A stretch of 64,000 nt of DNA from a bacterium. Lineage in GTDB: Bacteria; Bacillota; Bacilli; Lactobacillales; Streptococcaceae. The stretch's first letter is position 1; every line of letters starts with the position of its first letter. Under the pieces are notes generated by a model. It was not told the origin of the DNA. It worked only from the letters and a program-made list of their open reading frames with translations, and did not search any database. Of this stretch, positions 32,858-40,250 are shown piece by piece. The translations under genes and the position numbers were made by a program. The DNA lies in contig CAJNDF010000003.1 of assembly GCA_905221455.1 (NCBI GenBank), forward strand, positions 154,480 through 218,479. The letters are read 5' to 3'.

Positions 32858-34090
32858 ATGTTCCATGATTTAATAATAGTTTTAGATACTAATGTTGTAT
32901 CTGATATTTTTGAAGCCTCTCCAGATTATTACAATTTTATTGTACAATGTTTGGAAGCGAAGAAAGACAGTATTTATATAACGGATACTATCTTTCATGA
33001 ACTATCTCCTCTGAAAAACAAACCTTATACCCCGCCTTCTTTTGAGAACCAAAAACTATCTTTTTTACAGCAGTTAGACACTAATTACAAAAAAGAGTTA
33101 ATGGCAATAGATCGGCTTAAAAAGTATGAGAGAAACCTCAGCAACAAAGACAATCTGTATGAAATTGAATATAAATTACAGAAAGAAAGAGATGAAATCA
33201 AAGAATTACTGGATAAAGTTGAATTTTCAGCTTTGGTTGGACCATCTCTATCATCAGTTACTAATACAAACTTTGTTAAAGAGTTTATTGTTGATTTAGT
33301 ATCGAATAAAAGAATATCACCTCCTCTACATAGAAGTGTCATGGAAAAAGTGTCGTATGATGTTGAAAAGTTCTCTAAGGAGAATCCATTTCCGGATAAA
33401 AATAAAAAAGGAATCTCAAAATTTAATGACTACTTTATTATAGAAGAGTTGAAAAATTTATCAAAAGAATTGAATAAAGGGATTCTGTTTGTTACGTCGG
33501 ATGTGAAAGGTAACTTTCAAGAAGAAAAAATGACAGATCTTTTTAAAAAAGAGACATCTCAGGAGCTAGTTGTTTACTCTGTCAATGAATTCTACAGTTT
33601 AGTTGCGGTGGAGAATAATATTTCTCAAGAAAATATTACTGAATTATTCTTAGCTGATGAGAAATATGAATTTTTAGAAGAATTAACCCACAAGTCAGAA
33701 TTAGATACTTTAATAGAAAACTATTTGCTTGACGATATTGAAGGTGAAGACGAGGAGTTAGAATGGTATAATGTTGACTTGCTGTATATAGAAATTGATT
33801 TTGCCCTTACTACTGATGAATATGCAACTTATAACATAACTGCGCAGATAGAAGCTGAAAAGGTTTTCTACGACTATTGGGGTCGAGATGATGACACTAA
33901 AGCGGTTGTAACTTCGCCTGCAAACTATAAAACTTATAACGGGGAGGTAGTAATATCTATAATTCGGAATTTTGAAGTCAAAAAACAACGTGTTAAAACC
34001 AGGGATCTTAAAATTGATATACTTGATACAAGTAATCTAGGGACAGAAATTAATACTTGGAGTGAAATAGAAGATGCTATGTATGACTAA
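32858..34090 (+). CDS. PIN-domain protein (DUF4935-like nuclease)
   Basis: The 410-aa protein starts with a PIN-type nuclease fold. The acidic residues expected at the metal site appear in order: Asp in IVLDTNVVSD (near residue 10), Glu in TDTIFHELS (near 47), Asp in SKFNDYFIIEEL and Asp in ILFVTSDVKGNF (near 219). A coiled-coil-like insertion lies between (about residues 70-135). The C-terminal 150 residues are acidic and of unknown fold. Long PIN proteins of the DUF4935/PIN_12 type are probable RNases found in variable and defence-linked loci. It is alone, AT-rich compared with its neighbours, and lies within the DNA bounded by the fba repeats, which suggests horizontal gain. No antitoxin partner overlaps it. 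Confidence 0.7.
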   Translation: MFHDLIIVLDTNVVSDIFEASPDYYNFIVQCLEAKKDSIYITDTIFHELSPLKNKPYTPPSFENQKLSFLQQLDTNYKKELMAIDRLKKYERNLSNKDNLYEIEYKLQKERDEIKELLDKVEFSALVGPSLSSVTNTNFVKEFIVDLVSNKRISPPLHRSVMEKVSYDVEKFSKENPFPDKNKKGISKFNDYFIIEELKNLSKELNKGILFVTSDVKGNFQEEKMTDLFKKETSQELVVYSVNEFYSLVAVENNISQENITELFLADEKYEFLEELTHKSELDTLIENYLLDDIEGEDEELEWYNVDLLYIEIDFALTTDEYATYNITAQIEAEKVFYDYWGRDDDTKAVVTSPANYKTYNGEVVISIIRNFEVKKQRVKTRDLKIDILDTSNLGTEINTWSEIEDAMYD

Positions 34091-34229
34091 TTTTGAAATG
34101 TGAATGATATGTATTTGTCGACGATAATGTTGTAGATTTGTGACTGTAATTAGATGAGTTCCTTACAAATATTTTACGAAGTCATTATTTGCATATACTA
34201 GTAGTATGAGGGATGATAAAATATTTGAG

Positions 34230-34260
34230 AGGGGCAAATCAACTTTTAGTTTTTGCCCCT
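34230..34260 (+). terminator. Hairpin downstream of the PIN gene
   Basis: AGGGGCAAA (34230-34238) pairs with TTTGCCCCT (34252-34260) over 13 bases. The T tract after it is weak. The rest of 34091-34386 shows no gene. Confidence 0.45.
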
Positions 34261-34386
34261 ATTTGCCACTTATTTTTTAGAAGTATACGGAAGTACGGTT
34301 CACCTTTAAAATTTTGATCGAGTGCTAAATTGTATTGCTTGCTCACAGTTAGTGTTATTGAGAATTATGGAGAATTGTTCTTCTAT

Positions 34387-34412
34387 GTTCAGAAGGTAAA
34401 GCTTAATCTAGC
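34387..34412 (+). repeat. 26-bp direct repeat, copy 2
   Basis: Identical to 32014-32039 (end of fba). The sequence after it leads into a terminator, as expected for the original fba 3' flank. Confidence 0.85.
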
Positions 34413-34426
34413 TGAACAATACATAC

Positions 34427-34454
34427 AAAACCTGCCCATTGGGTGGGTTTTTTA
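34427..34454 (+). terminator. Probable ancestral fba terminator
   Basis: AACCTGCCC pairs with GGGTGGGTT over ATT (two G-T pairs), followed by TTTT. It lies 15 bp after repeat copy 2 with no gene upstream of it to terminate. Confidence 0.75.
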
Positions 34455-34545
34455 GTGTTTTAAGGGAACTATTAAACCAGAATTTTGAATTAAAAATACC
34501 ATTTTAAGAGAGAAATCTCTAATTTTATAATCTGCAGGCAAACGC

Positions 34546-34574
34546 TTGCATTCCATTTTTTATTGGACTATAAT
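34546..34574 (+). promoter_or_regulatory. Promoter of the ABC-2 exporter operon
   Basis: TTGCAT (34546-34551), 17 bp, TATAAT (34569-34574). The leader to the ATG at 34690 is about 110 nt. Confidence 0.7.
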
Positions 34575-34689
34575 AGGTTGGTATAAAGCCTTTTGTAATA
34601 ATAAAATGTAGAAGGTGTAGAAAGTAAGGATTTAGAATATTTGTAGTCAAAAATACAATGTTGCTATTCCTTACGGTAGGGAGATAGAT

Positions 34690-35682
34690 ATGGCAATGAT
34701 AGAAGTGGAACATCTTCAGAAAAATTTTGTGAAGACTGTCAAGGAACCAGGTTTGAAGGGGGCTTTGAGCTCCTTTATTCATCCTGAAAAGAAGACCTTT
34801 GAAGCGGTCAAAGATTTGACCTTTGAGGTACCCAAGGGCCAGATTCTAGGCTTTATCGGCGCAAATGGTGCTGGGAAGTCGACAACCATCAAAATGCTGA
34901 CTGGGATTTTGAAACCGACATCTGGTTTTTGTCGGATTAACGGCAAGATTCCTCAAGATAATCGCCAAGATTATGTCAAGGATATTGGGGTGGTCTTTGG
35001 ACAACGTACCCAGCTATGGTGGGATTTGGCTCTGCAAGAGACCTACACGGTCTTGAAAGAGATTTACGATGTGCCGGACTCGCTCTTTCGCAAGCGCATG
35101 GACTTTTTGAATGAAGTCTTGGATTTGAAGGACTTTATCAAGGACCCCGTGCGGACTCTTTCACTGGGTCAACGGATGCGGGCGGATATTGCAGCTTCCT
35201 TGCTCCACAATCCCAAGGTTCTCTTTTTAGATGAGCCGACCATTGGTTTGGATGTTTCGGTCAAGGACAATATTCGTCGAGCTATTACTCAGATCAATCA
35301 GGAGGAAGAAACTACTATTCTTTTGACCACTCACGACCTGAGTGATATTGAGCAACTTTGTGATCGGATTTTTATGATTGACAAGGGGCAGGAAATTTTT
35401 GATGGAACGGTGAGTCAGCTCAAGGAGACCTTTGGCAAGATGAAGACTCTATCCTTTGAATTGGTGCCAGGGCAAAGTCATCTCGCTTCTCACTATGAAG
35501 GCTTGCCTGATATGACTGTTGATAGACAAGGAAATAGTCTCAATATTGAATTTGATAGTTCCCGCTACCAGTCGGCGGACATTATCAAGCAAACCCTGTC
35601 TGATTTTGACATCCGCGATTTGAAGATGGTGGATACGGATATTGAGGATATTATCCGTCGCTTCTACCGAAAGGAGCTCTAA
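34690..35682 (+). CDS. ABC transporter ATP-binding protein (COG4586 type)
   Basis: The 330-aa ATPase has Walker A GANGAGKSTT, Q-loop VVFGQRTQLWWDLALQETY, the signature LSLGQRMRADIAASLL, Walker B VLFLDEPTIGLD and H-loop TTHDLSD. An N-terminal extension and a C-terminal regulatory domain of about 90 residues are typical of COG4586. It forms an exporter with the two ABC-2 permeases directly downstream. The substrate is unknown; such three-gene sets are often called multidrug or daunorubicin-type exporters without proof. Confidence 0.9.
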   Translation: MAMIEVEHLQKNFVKTVKEPGLKGALSSFIHPEKKTFEAVKDLTFEVPKGQILGFIGANGAGKSTTIKMLTGILKPTSGFCRINGKIPQDNRQDYVKDIGVVFGQRTQLWWDLALQETYTVLKEIYDVPDSLFRKRMDFLNEVLDLKDFIKDPVRTLSLGQRMRADIAASLLHNPKVLFLDEPTIGLDVSVKDNIRRAITQINQEEETTILLTTHDLSDIEQLCDRIFMIDKGQEIFDGTVSQLKETFGKMKTLSFELVPGQSHLASHYEGLPDMTVDRQGNSLNIEFDSSRYQSADIIKQTLSDFDIRDLKMVDTDIEDIIRRFYRKEL

Positions 35683-35683
35683 G

Positions 35684-36502
35684 ATGGTCAAATTGTGGAG
35701 ACGTTATAAACCCTTTATCAATGCAGGGATTCAGGAGTTGATTACCTATCGAGTCAATTTTCTGCTCTATCGGATTGGCGATGTCATGGGAGCTTTTGTT
35801 GCTTTTTATCTCTGGAAGGCTGTCTTTGATTCCTCGCAGGAGCCCTTGATTCAGGGCTTCAGTATGGCAGATATCACCCTTTACATCATCATGAGTTTTG
35901 TGACCAATCTGTTGACCAAGTCAGATTCTTCTTTCATGATTGGGGAGGAGGTCAAGGATGGTTCCATCATCATGCGCTTGTTGCGACCAGTGCATTTTGC
36001 GGCCTCCTATCTTTTTACTGAGCTTGGTTCTAAGTGGTTGATTTTTATCTCTGTTGGCCTTCCATTTTTAAGTGTTATTTTTTTGATGAAAATCTTATCT
36101 GGGCAAGGGATTGTAGAAGTGCTGGGCTTAACTGTTCTCTATCTTTTTAGCTTAACGCTGGCTTATCTGATTAACTTTTTCTTTAATATCTGTTTTGGTT
36201 TTTCAGCCTTTGTCTTTAAAAATCTATGGGGGTCCAATCTACTCAAGACTTCCATAGTGGCTTTTATGTCTGGAAGTTTGATTCCCTTGGCTTTCTTTCC
36301 AAAGGTTGTTTCAGACATTCTGTCCTTACTGCCTTTTTCATCCTTGATTTACACTCCGGTCATGATCATTGTTGGGAAATACGATGCCAGTCAGATTCTT
36401 CAGGCGATCGCTTTACAGTTTTTCTGGCTCTTAGTGATGGTGGGGGTGTCTCAGTTGATTTGGAAACGAGTCCAGTCCTTTATCACCATTCAAGGAGGTT
36501 AG
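35684..36502 (+). CDS. ABC-2 family permease (COG4587 type)
   Basis: The 272-aa protein has six predicted membrane helices after a short basic N-terminus (KLWRRYKPFINAGIQELITY). IGEEVKDGSIIMRLLRPVHF is the conserved amphipathic region of this permease family. The ATG at 35684 is one base after the ATPase stop, with AAGGAG before it. A longer in-frame ORF would overlap the ATPase and is not used. It pairs with the next gene as a heterodimer. Confidence 0.87.
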   Translation: MVKLWRRYKPFINAGIQELITYRVNFLLYRIGDVMGAFVAFYLWKAVFDSSQEPLIQGFSMADITLYIIMSFVTNLLTKSDSSFMIGEEVKDGSIIMRLLRPVHFAASYLFTELGSKWLIFISVGLPFLSVIFLMKILSGQGIVEVLGLTVLYLFSLTLAYLINFFFNICFGFSAFVFKNLWGSNLLKTSIVAFMSGSLIPLAFFPKVVSDILSLLPFSSLIYTPVMIIVGKYDASQILQAIALQFFWLLVMVGVSQLIWKRVQSFITIQGG

Positions 36503-36503
36503 T

Positions 36504-37289
36504 ATGAAAAAATATCAACGCATGCATCTGATTTTTATCAGACAATACATCAAGCAAATCATGGAATACAAGGTTGATTTTGTGGTTGGTGTGCTGGGAG
36601 TTTTTCTAACTCAAGGCTTGAACCTCTTGTTTCTCAATGTCATCTTTAAACACATTCCATCACTAGAAGGTTGGACTTTTCAAGAGATTGCTTTTATCTA
36701 TGGTTTTTCCTTGATTCCCAAGGGACTGGACCATCTCTTTTTTGACAATCTCTGGGCACTAGGGCAACGCTTGGTGCGAAAAGGTGAGTTTGACAAGTAC
36801 CTGACTCGTCCTATCAATCCTCTCTTTCACATCCTAGTTGAGACCTTTCAAATTGATGCCTTGGGCGAACTCTTGGTCGGTGGTATTTTACTGGGAACAA
36901 CCGTGACCAGTATTGCTTGGACGCTTCCAAAATTCCTGCTTTTCCTAGTTTGTATTCCTTTTGCGACCTTGATTTATACTTCCTTGAAAATCGCGACAGC
37001 TAGTATTGCTTTTTGGACCAAGCAGTCAGGCGCCATGATTTACATTTTCTATATGTTTAATGATTTTGCCAAGTATCCCATTTCAATTTATAATTCAGCT
37101 CTTCGTTGGTTGATTAGCTTTATCGTGCCTTTTGCCTTTACGGCCTACTATCCTGCTAGCTATTTTTTGCAGGATAAGGATGTGATCTTTAATATCGGAG
37201 GTTTGATTTTGATTTCCCTTGTCTTTTTTGCTATTTCCTTGAAACTATGGGACAAGGGATTGGATTCCTACGAAAGTGCAGGCTCTTAA
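36504..37289 (+). CDS. ABC-2 family permease (COG3694 type)
   Basis: The 261-aa protein also has six membrane helices. LVRKGEFDKYLTRPINPLFHIL is the counterpart of the conserved amphipathic region in the partner permease. It starts two bases after the previous stop behind AAGGAGG and ends the operon before a terminator. Both permeases lack N-terminal signal peptides and have no extracellular domains of note. Confidence 0.87.
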   Translation: MKKYQRMHLIFIRQYIKQIMEYKVDFVVGVLGVFLTQGLNLLFLNVIFKHIPSLEGWTFQEIAFIYGFSLIPKGLDHLFFDNLWALGQRLVRKGEFDKYLTRPINPLFHILVETFQIDALGELLVGGILLGTTVTSIAWTLPKFLLFLVCIPFATLIYTSLKIATASIAFWTKQSGAMIYIFYMFNDFAKYPISIYNSALRWLISFIVPFAFTAYYPASYFLQDKDVIFNIGGLILISLVFFAISLKLWDKGLDSYESAGS

Positions 37290-37302
37290 GATGAAGAAAC
37301 TC

Positions 37303-37329
37303 AAAGCCTTGTCTCAGGACAGGCTTTTT
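37303..37329 (+). terminator. Intrinsic terminator after the ABC operon
   Basis: AAAGCC/GGCTTT and TGTC/GACA stack with one bulged T, followed by a T run. Confidence 0.75.
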
Positions 37330-37349
37330 CTAATATAGATGGAAATTAC

Positions 37350-37377
37350 TTGACATCTATTTTCAGAGTGCTATACT
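37350..37377 (+). promoter_or_regulatory. tRNA-Thr promoter
   Basis: TTGACA (37350-37355), 16 bp, TATACT (37372-37377). The tRNA begins 13 bases later. Confidence 0.8.
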
Positions 37378-37389
37378 GTAAGTGTAATC

Positions 37390-37462
37390 GCCGATTTAGC
37401 TCAGTTGGTAGAGCAAGGCACTCGTAAAGCCTAGGTCACAGGTTCAATCCCTGCAATCGGCA
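37390..37462 (+). tRNA. tRNA-Thr(CGT)
   Basis: A 73-nt tRNA with acceptor GCCGATT/AATCGGC, discriminator A, D-arm GCTC/GAGC, loop CTCGTAA with anticodon CGT, and a T-loop TTCAATC. The anticodon stem has an A-A mismatch next to the loop and the T-stem an A-C mismatch. CCA is not encoded. Confidence 0.88.
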
Positions 37463-37469
37463 AAGTGAA

Positions 37470-37498
37470 GAAGTCTCATCAGGCTTCTTTTTCTTTTT
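37470..37498 (+). terminator. Intrinsic terminator after tRNA-Thr
   Basis: GAAGTCT pairs with AGGCTTC (one G-T pair) over CATC, followed by a T-rich tract. Confidence 0.75.
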
Positions 37499-37653
37499 TC
37501 TTAATTATTCAACCACTTAGACCGAGATATAGACCAGATAGGCAAAAGACCTTGTTCTTGAAACTGACCTCTGTTATAATGATTTTTGTAAGGAACAGGA
37601 GGCGTCACTATCAGATAAGTCAAGTTCCTAAAAAAGAAATTGGAGATAAAGAA

Positions 37654-37962
37654 ATGAAAAAATTATTGGGAATTGTATTTTTAGTAGCAGCAGCGACAGT
37701 ATTGTATTTTGGTTCTGTAGGCTGGCCAAGTTTGGATGTCAACCTATGGTCACTGATTCCGGTAGGATTGTTCCTCTTTTTCACTCTAGAGAATCTTTGG
37801 AAAAAGAATTACAAGGCTAGTCTGATGTGTTTGATTATCGCCTTTATCATCGCGAATGCAATTTTGGACCTTTTGCCAATTTCAAGTGGTTTGGTGATTG
37901 GAGCAGGTGTGTTAGCTTGTGTAGGTATTGGTTATCTATTTCCTGAGAAAGAGAGTAAATAG
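37654..37962 (+). CDS. Small membrane protein, LiaI/LiaF-like
   Basis: The 102-aa protein has four predicted membrane helices in two pairs: LLGIVFLVAAATVLYF, LIPVGLFLFFTLENL, ASLMCLIIAFIIANAI and LVIGAGVLACVGIGYLF. The short charged tail is PEKESK. The pattern resembles the LiaI/LiaF N-terminal membrane region, but I cannot assign a function. The start at 37654 has GGAG 8 bases upstream. A longer ORF back to 37465 overlaps the tRNA terminator and is basic, low-quality sequence, so it is rejected. Confidence 0.72.
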   Translation: MKKLLGIVFLVAAATVLYFGSVGWPSLDVNLWSLIPVGLFLFFTLENLWKKNYKASLMCLIIAFIIANAILDLLPISSGLVIGAGVLACVGIGYLFPEKESK

Positions 37963-37985
37963 AAATTATTGAAAAATAGATAAAG

Positions 37986-38031
37986 AAAAAACACTTCAAT
38001 CACTCTATTTTAGTTTGATTGAGGTGTTTTT
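37986..38031. terminator. Bidirectional terminator
   Basis: AAACACTTCAATCA pairs with TGATTGAGGTGTTT (G-T pairs) across 13 bases, with A and T runs on the two sides. It serves the convergent genes at 37654 and 38044. Confidence 0.8.
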
Positions 38032-38043
38032 GATTTCATTTTT

Positions 38044-38403
38044 TTATTTCTGAGCCATCAATTCAACAATCATCTCGATATACATGACAAGGGTCAATAA
38101 GAATCCTGCACGCCAGAAGAATTTGATGAATTTAGGATAGTAAAAGCTACGTTTTTTCAAAAGGAAGAAAAAAACGAGGATAATGGCTAGGAGTGAGAGG
38201 GCTAGGCCCAGTCTAGGGAGAAAATTATGGGTAAAGGTTTTAGCTGTAATCAGGTAATACTCAAATACCAAGACTGGAAAAGCCAAATCCGCAAAATTTC
38301 GTCCTAGTTTTTTTAATCTAAAAAGTTTGGTTATGATGATGCAGACGACTAAAGTCAGTATCAATAATAAAATAGATGCTAATTTCATTAAAATCATATC
38401 CAT
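38044..38403 (-). CDS. DUF3397 family membrane protein
   Basis: The 119-aa protein has four predicted membrane helices with conserved central features of DUF3397: FADLAFPVLVFEYYLI, a basic KKRSFYYPKFIKFFWR segment, and a last helix FLLTLVMYIEMIVEL. The function of the family is unknown. It is divergent from the radical-SAM gene. Alternative starts at Met3 or Met6 cannot be excluded. Confidence 0.78.
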   Translation of the reverse strand: MDMILMKLASILLLILTLVVCIIITKLFRLKKLGRNFADLAFPVLVFEYYLITAKTFTHNFLPRLGLALSLLAIILVFFFLLKKRSFYYPKFIKFFWRAGFLLTLVMYIEMIVELMAQK

Positions 38404-38467
38404 ATTGTATCATAAAAAATGGCTAATGGAAACGAGAAACAGAGGAATTTATAGGAAAGTCAGGCTT

Positions 38468-38496
38468 TTGAGATTGTGGGTGATTTTTGTTATAAT
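38468..38496 (+). promoter_or_regulatory. Promoter of the radical-SAM gene, possibly leaderless
   Basis: TTGAGA (38468-38473), 17 bp, and extended -10 TGTTATAAT ending at 38496. The conserved start ATG at 38504 lies at the expected +1, and no Shine-Dalgarno sequence precedes it. Confidence 0.6.
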
Positions 38497-38503
38497 GAAA
38501 GTT

Positions 38504-39451
38504 ATGAAATCTTATAATACCTTGAATGATTATTATCGAAAACTCTTTGGAGAAAAGACCTTTAAAGTCCCTATTGATGCGGGATTTGACTGTCCTAATC
38601 GTGATGGAACAGTAGCTCATGGGGGCTGTACTTTTTGTACTGTTTCTGGTTCTGGAGATGCTATCGTAGCACCGGATGCCCCTATCCGTGAGCAATTTTA
38701 TAAGGAAATTGATTTTATGCACCGCAAGTGGCCGGATGTGCAGAAGTATTTGGTTTATTTTCAAAATTTCACCAACACCCATGAAAAGGTGGAAGTTATT
38801 CGGGAACGCTATGAGCAGGCTATCAACGAGCCAGGTGTAGTAGGAATCAATATCGGAACACGGCCAGACTGTTTACCAGACGAAACCATCGAATATTTGG
38901 CTGAGTTGTCGGAGCGCATGCATGTGACGGTTGAATTGGGCTTGCAGACTACTTACGAAACAACCTCTGACTTGATTAACCGCGCCCACTCTTATGAATT
39001 GTACGTAGAAACGGTCAAGCGTTTGAGAAAGTATCCCAAGATTGAGATTGTTTCTCATCTGATCAATGGTTTGCCTGGTGAAACCCATGAGATGATGATT
39101 GAAAATGTCCGTCGCTGTGTAACGGATAACGATATTCAAGGAATTAAACTGCATTTGCTTCACTTGATGACCAATACGCGTATGCAACGAGATTACCACG
39201 AAGGACGCTTGCAGTTGATGAGTCAGGACGAATATGTTAAGGTCATCTGTGACCAACTGGAAATCATTCCCAAACATATTGTCATCCACCGAATCACAGG
39301 AGATGCACCTAGAGATATGCTGATTGGTCCTATGTGGAGCCTCAATAAATGGGAAGTTCTCAACAGCATTGAGATGGAGATGCGACGTCGTGGAAGTGTT
39401 CAAGGATGTAAGGCTGTAAAACAGGAGTTTAATAATGAAAAGACCACTTGA
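38504..39451 (+). CDS. TIGR01212-family radical SAM protein (YtqA)
   Basis: The 315-aa protein carries the radical-SAM cysteines in FDCPNRDGTVAHGGCTFC near residues 27-44, with the last CxxC as the cluster core. SRNIGT-like VGINIGTRPDCLPDE and HLINGLPGETHEMM follow, as in TIGR01212 proteins. The function is unproven; its fixed pairing with the tRNA wobble-uridine methyltransferase mnmM (17-bp overlap) suggests a role in tRNA modification. The start MKSYNTLNDYYRKLFG is conserved. The ORF extends upstream into the DUF3397 gene on the other strand and this part is rejected. Confidence 0.88.
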   Translation: MKSYNTLNDYYRKLFGEKTFKVPIDAGFDCPNRDGTVAHGGCTFCTVSGSGDAIVAPDAPIREQFYKEIDFMHRKWPDVQKYLVYFQNFTNTHEKVEVIRERYEQAINEPGVVGINIGTRPDCLPDETIEYLAELSERMHVTVELGLQTTYETTSDLINRAHSYELYVETVKRLRKYPKIEIVSHLINGLPGETHEMMIENVRRCVTDNDIQGIKLHLLHLMTNTRMQRDYHEGRLQLMSQDEYVKVICDQLEIIPKHIVIHRITGDAPRDMLIGPMWSLNKWEVLNSIEMEMRRRGSVQGCKAVKQEFNNEKTT

Positions 39452-39992
39452 AATGGCACATGATTTTTTGGCTGAGGTCGTGACAAAAGAGGATGTCGTA
39501 GTGGATGCGACCATGGGAAATGGCCATGATACTCTCTTTCTAGCTAAGCTAGCCAAGCAAGTCTATGCCTTTGATATTCAGGAACAAGCCTTGGAAAAGA
39601 CCAAAGAGCGTTTGGATCAGGCTGGAATGACAAATGCCCAGTTAATCTTGCAAGGTCATGAGACACTGGACCAGTTTGTGACAGAGTCCAAAGCAGGAAT
39701 TTTTAATCTGGGCTATCTGCCGTCGGCTGATAAGTCAGTCATTACTCAACCTCAGACAACGATTGAAGCCTTAGAAAAGCTGTGTCACTTGCTTGTCAAA
39801 GGGGGACGGATTGCTATCATGATTTACTATGGCCATGAAGGAGGCGATATTGAGCGAGATGCTGTCTTGAATTTTGTTAGCAAGTTGAACCAACAAGAGT
39901 ATACAGCTGCCATTTACCGAACTTTAAACCAAGTCAACAACCCACCATTTTTAGTTATGATTGAAAAATTAGAGAGATATAGACATGGATAA
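39435..39992 (+). CDS. mnmM: tRNA 5-aminomethyl-2-thiouridine methyltransferase MnmM (YtqB)
   Basis: The 185-aa class I SAM methyltransferase has motif I VVVDATMGNGHDTLFLA, followed by VYAFDIQEQAL and the family signature NLGYLPSADKSVITQ. IMIYYGHEGG and NQVNNPPFLVMIEKL end the protein. YtqB-type proteins methylate nm5s2U34 of tRNA in Gram-positive bacteria that lack MnmC. It overlaps the radical-SAM gene upstream by 17 bp and the next small gene by 8 bp, so all are cotranscribed. Older annotations call it an rRNA methylase. Confidence 0.87.
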   Translation: MKRPLEMAHDFLAEVVTKEDVVVDATMGNGHDTLFLAKLAKQVYAFDIQEQALEKTKERLDQAGMTNAQLILQGHETLDQFVTESKAGIFNLGYLPSADKSVITQPQTTIEALEKLCHLLVKGGRIAIMIYYGHEGGDIERDAVLNFVSKLNQQEYTAAIYRTLNQVNNPPFLVMIEKLERYRHG

Positions 39993-40239
39993 ACAATACC
40001 TACGTGAAAAGCTAGATGCCATGCGCCAGAATTTTGTTGAGTCAACAATCCACGAACGAGCGGTGGGTGTGTTAGACCAAGCGCATATGAGCAAAAAAAT
40101 GCTTAAAATCAAGAAAAAATTAGTAGCTCTTGAAATGGAACGGTGCCAGAGAAAAATTGAGCACAAAGACTGTTCCAAGATTGATCAAAAGATCAAAGAG
40201 CAGAAGGAGATATTTGAATCCTGTTGTAAAAAAGACTAA
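39985..40239 (+). CDS. Hypothetical 84-aa coiled-coil protein
   Basis: I do not recognise this small basic protein. It is Lys/Glu-rich and helical (KKMLKIKKKLVALEMERCQRK), with four cysteines, two of them adjacent near the end (ESCCKKD). It has no signal or membrane segment. It overlaps mnmM by 8 bp and the antiporter gene starts 11 bp downstream behind AAGGAGG, so it belongs to this operon. Conservation within streptococci is likely from the context, but was not checked. Confidence 0.65.
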   Translation: MDKQYLREKLDAMRQNFVESTIHERAVGVLDQAHMSKKMLKIKKKLVALEMERCQRKIEHKDCSKIDQKIKEQKEIFESCCKKD

Positions 40240-40250
40240 GGAGGAATTGC

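Larger units (their letters stand above)
32014..34412. mobile_element. Putative island inserted at the 3' end of fba
   Basis: A 26-bp perfect direct repeat that includes the fba stop codon flanks about 2.35 kb of AT-rich DNA. The DNA holds a PIN-domain gene, a small gene and a decayed ORF. Copy 1 keeps fba intact, as in att-site insertion into a gene 3' end. No integrase or transposase is visible, so this is either a satellite/cargo element or a product of recombination between short repeats. Confidence 0.55.

Noticed and set aside
32858..34090. Classical VapC toxin of a toxin-antitoxin pair
   Set aside because: The protein is three times too long for VapC and no antitoxin gene overlaps or abuts it on the same strand.
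37465..37653. N-terminal 63-residue extension of the small membrane protein
   Set aside because: It overlaps the tRNA-Thr terminator, has atypical composition and lacks a ribosome-binding site. A good one lies before 37654.
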